Source of the DNA: Sciurus carolinensis
Lineage: Eukaryota > Chordata > Mammalia > Rodentia > Sciuridae
Assembly: GCF_902686445.1 (NCBI RefSeq)
Contig: NC_062213.1
Span: 54,881,268 to 54,945,267, forward strand
Length of the DNA stretch: 64,000 nucleotides
Reading direction: 5' to 3'
Shown piece by piece: positions 34,729-44,980 of this stretch. Under the pieces are notes generated by a model. The model ran no database searches and was not told the DNA's origin. It saw nothing but the letters and a program-made list of their open reading frames with translations. Within the stretch, counting starts at the first letter, position 1. Each line of letters begins with the position of its first letter. The translations under genes were made by a program, and so were the position numbers.

Positions 34729-37700
34729 CTAGGAAAAAGAACGATATTAAAGAGTTAGGTGGGGTTTTTTATTCCAGAGTCACAGTGGTAATGAAATGTT
34801 AGGATCAGAATCCTAAAAGATCTTGTAATCTACCTCACAGAAGGAAACAACCTGTCTTTAGGATTCCTAGGTTCAAGAGAAGGTAGAACCCATTGTTTAG
34901 TTTATACTAAACAATATATATATACTCTACCGGAAACTAAAGTGTTGGATATTGTATCTAAATTACTCATTTGGTCTTGACAAATATTATGCCTCATTTT
35001 AAAGAAATGGAATAATGTATACCCAAGAGGGCAGCTTGGTTCTCTGCTGAGGTTATGTGGTGATGTAGAGGAGGAAACCCAGATCCAGCTTCACCCCATG
35101 TTAAGTCATGTTGCTTCTCTATCCTACCAATGTCTGTCTTGGTAATGAGAGTTCTTGTATTTAACTTGTTATTTTGCAATTTTTTCTGCCCAAACTTAGT
35201 TTTGCTCATGACCAATGACGTAGAAGTTTTGGCAACTCTAAGTACAAGATGTAAGCAGTTTGACACTTACCACCACTAACTTCCCATCTTTCAATTTTCT
35301 TGTGATTGTGCTTTCCTTCCCATCCCATTCTTGATGCTGAACCAATGCACCGTCGACAAAGCTGCAGACCGTCTGCCAAAATAGAGTACATGTTTTAGTC
35401 TTCCAAAATATAAGCGTTTGCATGACTCATAACCTCCTTAATCAACATTTTTTTCATCTTCTCCTTTCTGCATCTACTTCACCAACCATACTGACTTTAC
35501 TCACAATAAACTTTCTGCTTTCAGTCTAGAAGCTCATAAAAGACACTCATTCTATGAAGCTGGAACTTTTACTAATTTGTCAAAACTCAATTCACAAAAT
35601 AATTCTTTCATTAAGTTTTTGACTATACACGGTTAAAATGTCATCAATATGATTTATCATTCTAGAAGCTTCAGTGATTTTACAACATATTATAGCAGAC
35701 CTGAGTTTTTCTGCCATCAGCTGTAGTTTCTTCAAACTTCTCTCCCAGGGTACAAGAAAACTGTGTTGTTTTCAAAGTGCTTTCAGTTTTTATGTTGAGC
35801 TGCTGGCCTTCAAGGGTGATGATGCAATCTGGTTTGGCCATTGCGCCCATTTTCCGCATAGTCAGTCCCACTCCTATAGAATGTCAAATCATGGTAAATA
35901 TCAGAAGACCAGTTATAATTTACGTAATAAAAGCAATAATTCAATTGCAATCACTATGCCTGGCATATCCTCATTTATTTGAGCATATATTCAGTGCTTA
36001 CCATGTGCCAGCATAATACAAATATTTACACTGGCCCTCAGAAAGTTAGGGAAGACTTTACTCTCTACCTTTATGTATTCAAAGCGGTCCATTGAAGGTA
36101 AAAATAAAGGATTCAGAATTGCAAACCTGAAGTTCTCTCATCTTTTTCTATATGCACTGGATTCTGCCAATCATGGTATTTTGACTCCAGCATATAGTCT
36201 GGCACATAAAAGGCATTTGATGAATAATTAATAGACTACACAAAACAACAAAAACAAAAAAATCAATTCAGAGATATTTAGACAATTTAAGTTAGCAGCA
36301 CAATCATGATGCTAATAAATGGGGGAAAAAAAAAATCTTATCCTGGAAAACAGCACTTCAAAGCTGTAAAACTCAATACACTGTTTTCTATTTTCCAGGG
36401 TAAGATTTTTTCCATTTATTAGCATCCAGGTTGTGGGAGTGACTCAAAACATTATACTATTTGAATGCATTTGAATTGATTTTTGTTTTCTATAGTCTAT
36501 TAATTAGTATAGTTATACAGCTATGAAGTTTCACATTGTTATATATTAATCTGCTTTTCCCCCCCTTGGTGTCAACATCCATAAGGAAATTTAGATCCAG
36601 GTGAAATCCCTGTTTCATAAATAAGAGTACACTGTAAGCAGAGTCTTTTTGAGAACATTCAACCAGGCTTTCAGTGTCCCTTGGAGCCTTCTCTTTTACC
36701 ACCTCAAGGCTGATGGCTTTTTGTTCTTAGTTGAGTCATTATTCTCACTCTGAACAAATAAATGGGCTCTGTTCTTCCTACACCTTGACTGTTCCCTAAT
36801 AGCCTTGACAACCTTCATGACTTCCAAATCCTGGACACTAGCCATCCTGACCCTAAGCACACATGCACTTTCTGTGGCAGAGAAATGGTATCCTTTATTT
36901 GGTCTTCACATGTGAGGACACAAAGGCTGTTATGTCTTGAAAGAGTACAATAAATGGCTTTTCCCAGAGTCATGTTAGTCACTGCAACAAGTGTTCTTGT
37001 TTCACTGATGATGTGGGTAAATACACTCAGGATTCACCACAAACCAGCCTTAACCACACACTGTCTTGGATAAAGGCAAGTGCAGGAGTGATTCAGAAGT
37101 GCCCCGTGAGAAGATGTCAAGAGAGGGTCACCGTACTGACTTTACCAGCAAGCAATCAGGTTAACATTTGCTACCTTAAATATCGTTTTCTGAAGCAGCC
37201 TCCTACTCCCAGCAGTCCCTCAGGCCTGGAAACCCCCTTCCAGAGAAGATACATGCAATACTAATTCCATCCCACTTCCCACTGGCCTGTGACAAAGGTC
37301 TACTTTTTGTTTGCTATCTGTACAATGTCAATTTCCATGCAATTGCTGACACTGGTTTAGAAAAGGACAGCAATAGAAAATGAAGTACTATTTCCAGTGA
37401 AAGACTCTTCCTACACAGAGACTCGTTCTTTCTTTGAAGACTTTAAGGACTCAAGTGCAAACCGTGGGGCCACACCCATTTTGCAGCAGTAAGCAAAAGC
37501 CGCAGGCCAGCAGTTTCTGATTACAGTTTTCCAACCAAGCCCACTGTATTCGTGCCTCTCACCCTCCAGACTCAGAAAACATAAAAGCAGTAAGGCCATT
37601 CCCAGGCTCAGTCTGTCTCACCGAGCTCCTCCCACAGACCGCCCGCTCACTGCGGCGCCTCCTCTGGCAATGCAGGCAGCGTATCAGCGCAGCCAGCGCC

Positions 37701-38530
37701 ACACCCAGCCAGGCCAGGAGACTAGGAATCCCCGGTGCTCCAAGGGGAACTGGGCCAACCCTATTGGCCTGGCTCACCCGGTGAGAGAGGGCAGTGGATC
37801 TGCGGAAGATACGGCCAAAAGTAGCACCTAAGCTGAAGCTGAAGCCCCTTTCGGAGCCTCTACAGGATTTCTGCTGAGACCGCGCCCTGCCACACCGTCT
37901 CGAGTGGAGACGGGGGAAGGGAACCTGTGCGCCATCGAGGAACAAAAAGATACGGCAGGGTGGAAAAGGGAGTGGGTGTTGCCATGATGAGGCGGATGGG
38001 AGAAAGAATGGTGGCATGAAGGGTGGGGACGATGGGTGGCGGGAAAAGAAAAAGGGAAAGTTAGGGGGACTGCCTGGAGGTGGTCAAAATTAGTACAGCT
38101 TGTAGGCGGGGACGCGCCAGGTAAAGAACTGGAAGCAATGCCGGGAGGCTGCCACGTGGGCAAGGGGGAAAGAAGTAGAAGACGGTGGCGCGGGGACCAC
38201 GAGGTGGAACATCTCCGGAATTCCCGGAGGCACGCACGCTCTGCGCTTCTAGCTGACTGTCCGCGTGGTGCTGCGCCGCTCTGCACTCAGGGACCGACTG
38301 GTGGTGAGGCGATGGTAGGATTAGGGGGTAAGGAGCCGAGCATCTCTCCCCCACCCGGGATCCCAGCACGCTGATGGGGACATAAGGACAAAACGGCCAC
38401 ACACATGCCACGTTGCAGGCGTTGTGCACGCTGCCGGGCCGGGTGCCTCACCTAGTTCTTTCATGTAGTCATCAAAGCCTTTGCTGTCCACCAGGCGCCA
38501 TCTTCCTTCCAGCTGCTGAATGGTGGCCAT
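34675..38530 (-). CDS. FABP5: FABP5, epidermal fatty-acid-binding protein (four coding exons)
   Basis: Cytosolic and nuclear carrier of long-chain fatty acids and retinoic acid; the family delivers ligand to enzymes and to nuclear receptors such as PPAR-delta. Coding exons, read on the minus strand, are 38530-38452 (79 nt), 35873-35701 (173), 35372-35271 (102) and 34728-34675 (54). Together they make 408 nt, or 135 residues plus TAA, the usual FABP5 length. The FABP signature lies at residues 9-26 (G-R-W-R-L...G-F-D). Arg109, Arg129 and Tyr131, which bind the ligand carboxylate in this family, are present. So are Cys120 and Cys127 (the disulfide pair) and Lys24/Arg33/Lys34 (the three-dimensional nuclear localisation signal). 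Residue 47 is Leu where human and mouse have Cys. All introns are GT-AG (2578, 328 and 542 nt) with the phases usual for the family. Intact introns and an open frame exclude a processed pseudogene. Identification is by homology from memory and is very secure. Confidence 0.97.
35271..35372 (-). CDS. FABP5: FABP5 coding exon 3
   Basis: Encodes residues 85-118 (34 codons, phase 0 at both ends), strands F to H of the barrel. It includes the diagnostic D-G-A-L-V-Q-H-Q-E-W-D-G-K-E-S-T-I-T-R-K run and ligand-binding Arg109. The acceptor is TTGGCAG/ACG with a modest pyrimidine tract. The donor is GTG/GTAAGT, a perfect consensus. Confidence 0.96.
35701..35873 (-). CDS. FABP5: FABP5 coding exon 2
   Basis: Encodes the rest of codon 27 to residue 84, covering the second helix of the lid and strands B to E of the barrel. 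It contains R33-K34 of the nuclear localisation patch and the conserved K-T-E-S-T and G-E-K-F-E-E-T segments. The acceptor is TATAG/GAG. The donor is CAG/GTCTGC, weak at positions +3 and +4. The 173-nt length is the standard one for this family. Confidence 0.96.
35874..38451 (-). other. FABP5 intron 1
   Basis: 2578 bases, GT-AG. It contains the CpG-rich 5' portion, a long hairpin at 36308-36426, and a short L2/MIR-like relic near 36180-36225 (text like 'tctggcacataaaaggcatt'). No coding sequence is recognisable between 36430 and 37550. Confidence 0.85.
36308..36426. repeat. long imperfect inverted repeat (hairpin) in FABP5 intron 1
   Basis: Left arm 36308-36353 and right arm 36381-36426 are near-perfect reverse complements over about 46 bases. 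The outer 15 bases (GATGCTAATAAATGG) match exactly. The loop is 27 bases and can itself form a small stem (ACAGC...GCTGT). The main differences are in an A-run near the outer third and a few bases near the loop. It could be a small MITE-like element, an intronic fold-back, or a local inverted duplication. Confidence 0.8.
38452..38530 (-). CDS. FABP5: FABP5 coding exon 1
   Basis: Encodes residues 1-26 and the first base of codon 27. The ATG sits at 38530-38528 in a GCC-rich context about 90 bases below the TATA box. It opens with M-A-T-I-Q-Q-L-E-G-R-W and holds the family signature helix-turn-helix lid start. The donor reads CTAG/GTGAGG, a good consensus. Confidence 0.96.
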
Positions 38531-38616
38531 GGTGGGCTCGGGCGGGCTGGTGTGCTCGGCGAGGGTAGCGGCTCGGACGCGGGTAGCGTGCTGTGCTGCG
38601 CTAGGCGCCACGCGGC

Positions 38617-38622
38617 TTTATA
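38617..38622 (-). promoter_or_regulatory. FABP5 TATA box
   Basis: TATAAA on the minus strand, 87 bases above the ATG, in a GC-rich context. It predicts transcription starting near 38585-38592 and a 5' UTR of about 55-60 bases. Confidence 0.8.
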
Positions 38623-38650
38623 AAGGGAGCGGCGCTGGGCGGCGCCGGGC

Positions 38651-38657
38651 CGCCAAT
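38651..38657 (-). promoter_or_regulatory. inverted CCAAT box of the FABP5 promoter
   Basis: The plus strand reads GCCAATGG, so the minus strand (gene direction) carries ATTGGC about 30 bases above the TATA box. CCAAT boxes bound by NF-Y work in either orientation. The role is inferred from position. Confidence 0.5.
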
Positions 38658-38683
38658 GGGAGCCACGCCTCGCCCGACCTCAG

Positions 38684-38692
38684 CCCCGCCCC
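38684..38692 (-). promoter_or_regulatory. GC box (Sp/KLF-type) upstream of FABP5
   Basis: GGGGCGGGG on the minus strand about 65 bases above the TATA box, in a CpG-dense segment. It is a typical Sp1/KLF site; function is inferred from sequence and place only. Confidence 0.5.
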
Positions 38693-38969
38693 TCGCGCGC
38701 CCCTAGGGCTTGCCTAGCGGGGTCTGGAGGTGCGAACCGGCTCCACCTGCAGCAAACGCAGGGTTCCCTCTGCTGGTCTTGCAAGCGGGGACTCGCCCGG
38801 CGCAACCCACGCCTCCCTGGACGCCAGCCACTGCACGATTTGCCGGTTCCGCACGCCCAGGAACTCGAGGGGGCAACTGGGAGTCCTGGGCGCCTGCCCT
38901 GCACACCAGGGTCGAACCGCCTAGCTGCGCGATTTTCCTTCCAAAATACCTGGAGGAATCGATTAGCCC

Positions 38970-39740
38970 TCACCAGGCGTGGTTGGAAGGAACTGGTGGA
39001 TCTGCTGTTTGGTGGCTTGATTGATAAAGTGCTTTGGCCTCCTTAACCTTCTATTCTTTTTTTTTTTTTTGTCAGCGGACAAAGTTGTGTCCGCAATCCA
39101 CATCCTGCTTTAAGAAGTGCTTTCCCCACCCTCAGGCTCTCCTCACGAGGTCCTCTTGGTTGATATATGCTGGAGTTGAGCTAGACAGTTTTATCAGAAG
39201 CTGCTGGATGAGACAGGGAATATCTCAGGAAATTCGGTCTGTAAACTAAAACTCTGTGGGAAGTTTTAAGCGACTATCATTGCCTTTCAGGAACGTTTAT
39301 TACCTTATATTCCCCTGTAGAGGAACAAAAACAACTTCGTTCCACCCTTCTAGGTTCTTTGGCTGGGCTATGAATTAAAATAACATAAAACACTAACAGG
39401 AGAAAAATCCATATTTAATCACATTCATATACACGGGAGTCCCACAAAACACAAGGCTCCAAGAAAGGTCAGATGATTAAAGTTTAGGAAGCGTCCAGAG
39501 CTACAGAAAATAGTGGTTTGAGACTTCAGTTTGTAGTGGCCACACAAGTTATAGGAAGGTGAGTGGAGGAATTGTATGAATAAAGATTGTCTTGTGGTGC
39601 AATAAAGTCTCAGAGAATAAAAGTTGTTAGTGAAACAGTCATACAACCATTCTGTTTTTTCACTTCCAGTATAGAATTTAATAGAGTGAGATTTTCCACA
39701 CTGTTATAAAATAAGCTTTGTGTTAGATGATTTTCTTCAA
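38970..39740. other. upstream flank of FABP5, nothing recognised
   Basis: GC falls back to background. It holds a T-run at 39057-39070 and no gene resemblance. Confidence 0.4.
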
Positions 39741-39744
39741 CTAT

Positions 39745-39885
39745 GAGCTAATATAAGGGTTCTGAGAACGTTTAAGGCAGGCTGGGCAAAGCTATAATGT
39801 TCAGAAGGTTAGATGTAGTAAATGCATTTTCAACTTATATAGTATTTTCAATTTATGATGGATTTATCTGGAGATAATCCCATAC
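39745..39885 (+). mobile_element. Tigger4-like fragment
   Basis: 'ggttctgagaacgtttaagg' and 'gcattttcaacttatatagt' correspond to the part of the Tigger4 sequence that is deleted in the 32.8-kb copy, plus the right end. Confidence 0.65.
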
Positions 39886-41280
39886 TAAATTGAGAACCAT
39901 CTCTAGTAATGTAGATTTCATTTATAGATGTGCATTTATTTTACAAAGAACAGCTTTTCAAAGCTATTCCTGTATCTGCAGTTTCTCAGAATAACCAACT
40001 CAAAATATGCCAAAGAAGTATATGTGGGGGTAGCACTTTCTGGTCTCCTACAGTCATTTTGAAGTGGTGTGTACTGAGCCCCACAGACCACTGATTGAGC
40101 CTTTAAAGTTTCTTCTCAGACTCCTGAGCATTCAGACTCCAGTGAGTTTCCTTTTCACTTCCAATCCTAATAATTATTTGCAGTATCTAACTCTGCTATG
40201 GTATCCTTGTTGGCAGAGAGATCTGGTGAGGTGAGGTTGCTATGCAGGCTGACTGTTGTCTTGGAGATGGTGTCAATTGATTGTCTACTACATATTAGAT
40301 GCTGTGCTTCCTGGCATTTATATCCACTAACTAGTTTCCTCTACACTTTTGCTAAGGGATGTTACTCCAACTTTTCAGAAGACAGAATAAGGCAAGGAAA
40401 ATTTGCATGGTGGTAAAACCAGAATCTCCATCCAAGCCCTTCTTACACAAGACCTTGTGAAATAGGACCACACCTGATTGCCTTTTCACTGTACTTGTGA
40501 TGAAGCCAAGAGCAGAAGCCACAGTCACCATGCCAAGATGCCAGTTCTTGTATCATCCTCAACACAATTGCTCTCTTCCAACATGCTCTAGACATTTCCT
40601 CCCCTGCACTGCTTTCTTTTTTCTTTTGCAAGACCTGCCCTAATTTGAGGGTCCCCTCAGTCTTCCTGTGGTGTCATTTATACACTGAATGGCTCAGGTC
40701 ATGTGAGTGTACCTGCAAGGGGATCTGCATACCTCAAACCCAAGACAGTTTTTATCATCTATGAAATTGAAATGAGAATTAGACTAATTGATTTCTTAGA
40801 TCCCTTCCAGACTTCAGAACTGCTGTTCCAAAGGAAACTAAGTGCATCATTGACTCCGTGGTACAGGTTGCCAGCTTCTGGAAAGCTCCTAGGAAGGCAG
40901 CTCCTTTGTTCTGAATGTGCTCCTTCAATGTATCTTATCCATTTTTGCATACAACATGGTAATAGCCAAGATTCAGTACCACTGTACTAATTTTTAAATT
41001 ATCACAATCAACCATGTTAAAGAAGTAGCAAAGGAGAGTGGCAATGGCGTATGAGATAACTAAGTGCTTAAGAGATAGCTCTTAACCTAAGACGTTACCT
41101 AAAACCTAACTTTTAAACACAGTCTTAGTTGTCATGAGTAGAAATAATCCTTTTGTTGTTAAATAAATCTTAAAAAGGAATAAGGCTAAACAAACCTTTT
41201 AGTGTCTCCCATGGAACAGAGAAGGGCACAGTGCTTGCTCTGCCACTCGGAAAACACATTTAATGCCTTGTTCTCACACG

Positions 41281-41300
41281 CCTCATCTGATCAGATGAGG
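41281..41300. repeat. perfect 20-bp palindrome
   Basis: CCTCATCTGATCAGATGAGG is its own reverse complement. CACAC to the left and GTGTG to the right extend the symmetry, with a short mismatch. Confidence 0.95.
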
Positions 41301-41302
41301 GA

Positions 41303-41322
41303 TGTGTGTGTGTGTGTGTGTG
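41303..41322 (+). repeat. (TG)10 microsatellite
   Basis: Ten TG units directly after the palindrome. Confidence 0.95.
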
Positions 41323-42349
41323 TACACCAATCTGTTCTTAAGAAAGGAAGAGAATCAAAATATTAGAATTTGAGGTGTATTAAAAAGAACCTAGCGCAAT
41401 CATATTTTTTTTTCGAAGCTCCGAAAAGTATTAAGTACTCCCTTCACCAGCTAAGGGAAGCCATGTTCTAGGTTGCTCAACTTGAGCCCAATGTGAAGTG
41501 TAAGAAATAAAAGATGTTGTGAAAATGAATTGATTGAAGTTTCATATGACTTTATGGGGACTGTTGAGTGTTTCTTCATTGGATAGACAGAGAAGACTTA
41601 TCACTTGATTGGGATTAATTAAAATATAGGAAACAAGGAACAATAATTTTAGCCTAGTCTATTTTTACTAACATTAGTAACTTTTCTAGTCATTGTTTTT
41701 AGTAATAGCACATAGGTAACATAGGTGCCCCATTATGTCTTCCTTCTTGCTGGAAGATAATAACACATTATTCTAACAGATAAAAAGAACTGAAGAATCA
41801 AGAATTACAAGCAACTTTTCCTCCAGTAGCCCTAGATTATTTTTTGTAAGATAGATGTAACTTTACTTAATATTGCTGAACTTCAGTTTTATCATCCATG
41901 AAATTTAGAAGGTAAGAATTAGCCTGATTTCTTAGATCCCTCTCACCTTATAAAATACTCCAACAGATCGTAGCCGTGAAAAATTACACACAAAATTACT
42001 CTATTTCCACCTAGTGGTGAAAAGGTAATATTTCTTGTAGGCTTATTTGATAAAAAAGTTGGTAGCTTGTCTCAGCTTCACATTCCAGTCACACAACATA
42101 GCTCTGGAGTACATTGTGTAATGTTATTTAAAGACAACCTTCCAGTGACAGTTTATGTAGATGTATGTGTTGCCAACAATTCGATTATAAGGTATAATCA
42201 TTTTTAAGGACAACAAGCATTGATGGGCTAGGAGCATGCAACTGGTAGGGGAAAAAAAGATAGAACACCACATTAATTATTGTCCAGACAATTAAGTCTT
42301 CTCCAAGAATCTGGCCAGATCAGAAGTGGAGGGGGGGACCCAAGATTCA

Positions 42350-42505
42350 TTATTCAGTGGTACTTCCCAAACATATTTGTGTAAACAAATCACTTGAGGA
42401 TCTTGTTAAGCTGCATATTCAGATTCAATAGGTCCAGAGAAGGACCCCAGATCATGCATTTCCAAAAACACTCATGTGGTTCAGAAACCATACTTTGAGT
42501 AGCAA
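42350..42505 (+). mobile_element. hAT-Charlie relic (MER5A-like)
   Basis: 'cagtggtacttcccaaacat', 'acaaatcacttgaggatctt' and 'attcagattcaataggtcc' match MER5A, nearly full length. Confidence 0.75.
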
Positions 42506-42609
42506 GTTTATAAAATATGCAAGAGGGGTAACTCTCATTTCAGTGCACAAGTAGTTTTTAATATCCCTATAAAATACTTTCCAATTATGTCGTTTTACTG
42601 GTGCATATT

Positions 42610-43045
42610 AATTAAACCTAATGGTGGGTTTTGTTGTGGCATATTTGTGCATATATAAAAACATAATTTGGAACAATTTCACTCTCTAGTATGTCCCCTA
42701 ACTCACCCTTCTCCATTCCCCAGACCCTCTTCTACCCCACTGATTCCCCCCTCTAATTTCTTGGAGTCTCCTTTTCTCTTTTTGTTTTTCTTGTGGTTTC
42801 CACATAGGAGAGAAGACATACAATACTGTTCTTTCTGAGTTGACTTATTTCATTCAAAATTATGATCTCCAGTTCCATCCATTTTTCTGCAAATGACATA
42901 ATTTTATTCTCCTTTCGGCTGAATGAAGCTTCATTTTTATACGTATGCCTCGTTTTTTTTTTTTTAATCCATTAATCTGTTGACAGACACCTAGGCTGAT
43001 TCCATAACTTGGCTATTGTGAATTGTGCTGATTTATGTCATTGTT
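42610..43045 (-). mobile_element. L1 3' end, older copy
   Basis: Antisense 3' UTR and ORF2 end: 'agttccatccatttttctgc', then 'tccataacttggctattgtg'. More diverged than the 0.5-kb and 63.5-kb copies. Confidence 0.75.
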
Positions 43046-43271
43046 TGTAAACATAGTCAGCCCTCTACATCCACGTATTCTGCATCTACAGGTTCTACCA
43101 ACCACAGGTTAGTATAATTTTTAAAAATGCATCTGCACTGAACATGTTCAGACTTTTTTCTTGTCATCCTTCTCTAAGCAATATGATAAAGCAGCTCTTT
43201 ACAGAGGTTTTTGCTGTTTTTTGTTTGTGTTTTTTTGTTTTGTTTTGTTTGGGTTTTGGGGGGGTTGGGTT

Positions 43272-43300
43272 TTTTGTTTGTTTGTTTGTTTGTTTGTTTT
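43272..43300 (+). repeat. (TTTG)n run at the SINE tail
   Basis: Tandem TTTG units; on the SINE strand this is a CAAA-type tail. Confidence 0.85.
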
Positions 43301-43492
43301 TGAACCAGGGATTGAATTCAGGGGTCCTTAATCACTAGCCACATCCCCAGCCCTTTTTATTTTGAGACAGGGTTTCAATAAGTTGCTTAGGGTCTACTAA
43401 GTTGCTGAGGCTGACTTTGAACTCACAATCCTCCTGCCTGAACCTCCTGAGCCACTGGGATTACAGGAATGCTCCACCATGCCCAGACATAG
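43300..43492 (-). mobile_element. composite B1-ID SINE inside the Tigger MITE
   Basis: 'tgaaccagggattgaattca', 'gttgctgaggctgactttga' and 'cactgggattacaggaatgc', in minus orientation. Confidence 0.85.
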
Positions 43493-43679
43493 CATTTATG
43501 TTTTATTAGACATTATAAGCAATCTAGAGATGAGTTAAAGTACATGGGAGAATGTGCGTAGGTTCTATAAAAATGCTATACTATGTTATATAATGGACCC
43601 GAGCATCTGCTGATTTTGGTATCCATAGGGTCCTGGAACTAATCCCTCAAGGATACCAAAGGACAAACAGGAAATTGAA

Positions 43680-44635
43680 CAACTTACTCCAAAAATTATT
43701 TTACTCAACTTTGAACTTTTCCTAATTAGCCTGAGGCAGTTATTTTTCTGTCTGCTTATCAGGAAACATAAGAGGTTTTGGATGATATATGGGGGTGAGA
43801 AGGTTAAAGAATATGTTTACTTAAGCCTATTATCTCCATTAAATTTTGTAACAAGTTTCTTACCTTCCCTTTTTCTGGTTTGTTTTTCTGTAGACATGCC
43901 TACATGTATGCCTAGCTTCTAGCCATATCTCCCCTAAGAAAATCCCATTTGTAATCAGTTCCCAAAGAAAATCCTAAGAAGGAGGTAGACTGTAGATTTG
44001 CATCTTGTCTGTTATCTTTAACAGCAAAAATTCCCAGATGAGAATAAAATGAGAGAGTCGTAAAGTAAGGTGCTTCCTGAATGTTAAATAATAAATCCTT
44101 AAGTGCACATAGTCACAAGGAATTATGAGTGACTACTGTCCATCTATCAAAGGTTGTTTTGTTTCATTTTATGAACTTTGTCCTTTTACTTAAAATAGTT
44201 TTATTCTTATACAACTTGATTGATTGGATTTATCAGTTATACAACTGATAGGTTGTTTAAGAAACTTTCTTAAATAATCCACTATAAATGTGGTAGCTAA
44301 ATTAAATGGATTAGAGAATAGCTAGAAGAAAAATGAGGTATTGCAAAAGTAACAAAAATAAAATATAAGTGATTTCAAAATAAGTGAAAATAGAACTCAT
44401 AACACAAGTCACAGTGTAAGATTAATGCACTTCCCTTATTTACATATATGTTCCCAATATCCAGACATATGCATTATTGGATTTTGCATTTGGCATTAGT
44501 TTATGGCAACAGATTGCAAAAATGTGTTATTTGGGCTAACCTTTTCAAGTCTCATATGGGCAGTGCTCAAAGGTTTAAAACCCCAGTACCAAAGGAGATA
44601 GCTTGAAATTGGGTAGAAAGATATTTGCAAAGCCA
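43680..44635. other. intergenic, nothing recognised
   Basis: AT-rich, no gene resemblance. Confidence 0.4.
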
Positions 44636-44639
44636 TCCC

Positions 44640-44980
44640 AAGGCTGTTTCGATTTGGATGTTTTTTCTTTTCTTTCTCTTATCTGATTACATGGCTAAGA
44701 CAGTCAGTGCTGTGTTGAATAAAAATGGTGAAAGTGGGCATCCATATCTTGCTCCAAATCTTACAAGAAAACTTTCAACTTTCCCACATTCAGTATATTA
44801 GTTATTGGCTTATTATATATGGTCTTAATTATATGTATATATATATTCCTTCTATCAGAGGTTTAATCATGAAGAAATGTTGAATTTTATCCAGTGATTT
44901 TATGCATCTTTTGGAATGATCATATGGTTTTTACCCTTCTTTTAATTGATATGGTGTATTACATTTATTGATTTGCATCA
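44640..44980 (-). mobile_element. L1 ORF2 fragment, antisense block
   Basis: On the minus strand it reads 'tgatgcaaatcaataaatgt' then 'atcaattaaaagaagggtaa' and on to 'gcactgactgtcttagccat', part of the ORF2 reverse-transcriptase region. This block is absent from the sense part at 44981-46285. Confidence 0.75.

Larger units (their letters stand above)
37600..38960. promoter_or_regulatory. CpG-rich island over the FABP5 promoter, exon 1 and start of intron 1
   Basis: GC content and CpG frequency rise sharply against the AT-rich surroundings, with many CG dinucleotides from about 37.6 to 38.95 kb. The stretch covers the promoter, exon 1 and the first 850 bases of intron 1. Long open frames on both strands here (for example 37559-38017 minus and 38036-38374 plus) are expected from few stop codons in GC-rich DNA and match no family I know. 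Confidence 0.75.
39900..42345. other. intergenic, mostly nothing recognised
   Basis: Holds MIR-like pieces near 40740-40830 and 41880-41945, a 20-bp palindrome at 41281 and a TG repeat at 41303. No gene is seen. Confidence 0.45.
43053..43672 (+). mobile_element. Tigger-type MITE split by a SINE
   Basis: Left part 'agtcagccctctacatccac'. Right part 'gcaatctagagatgagttaa', 'gagcatctgctgattttggt' and 'ggatacca', which mirrors the left end. The composite SINE at about 43300-43492 sits inside. Confidence 0.72.

Noticed and set aside
37559..38374. 152-codon minus-strand frames and a 112-codon plus-strand frame
   Set aside because: They lie in the CpG-rich start of FABP5 intron 1, where stop codons are rare, overlap each other on both strands and show no known domain.
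38680..39046. Overlapping frames upstream of the FABP5 promoter
   Set aside because: GC-rich promoter flank with open frames in several phases on both strands; none resembles a protein.
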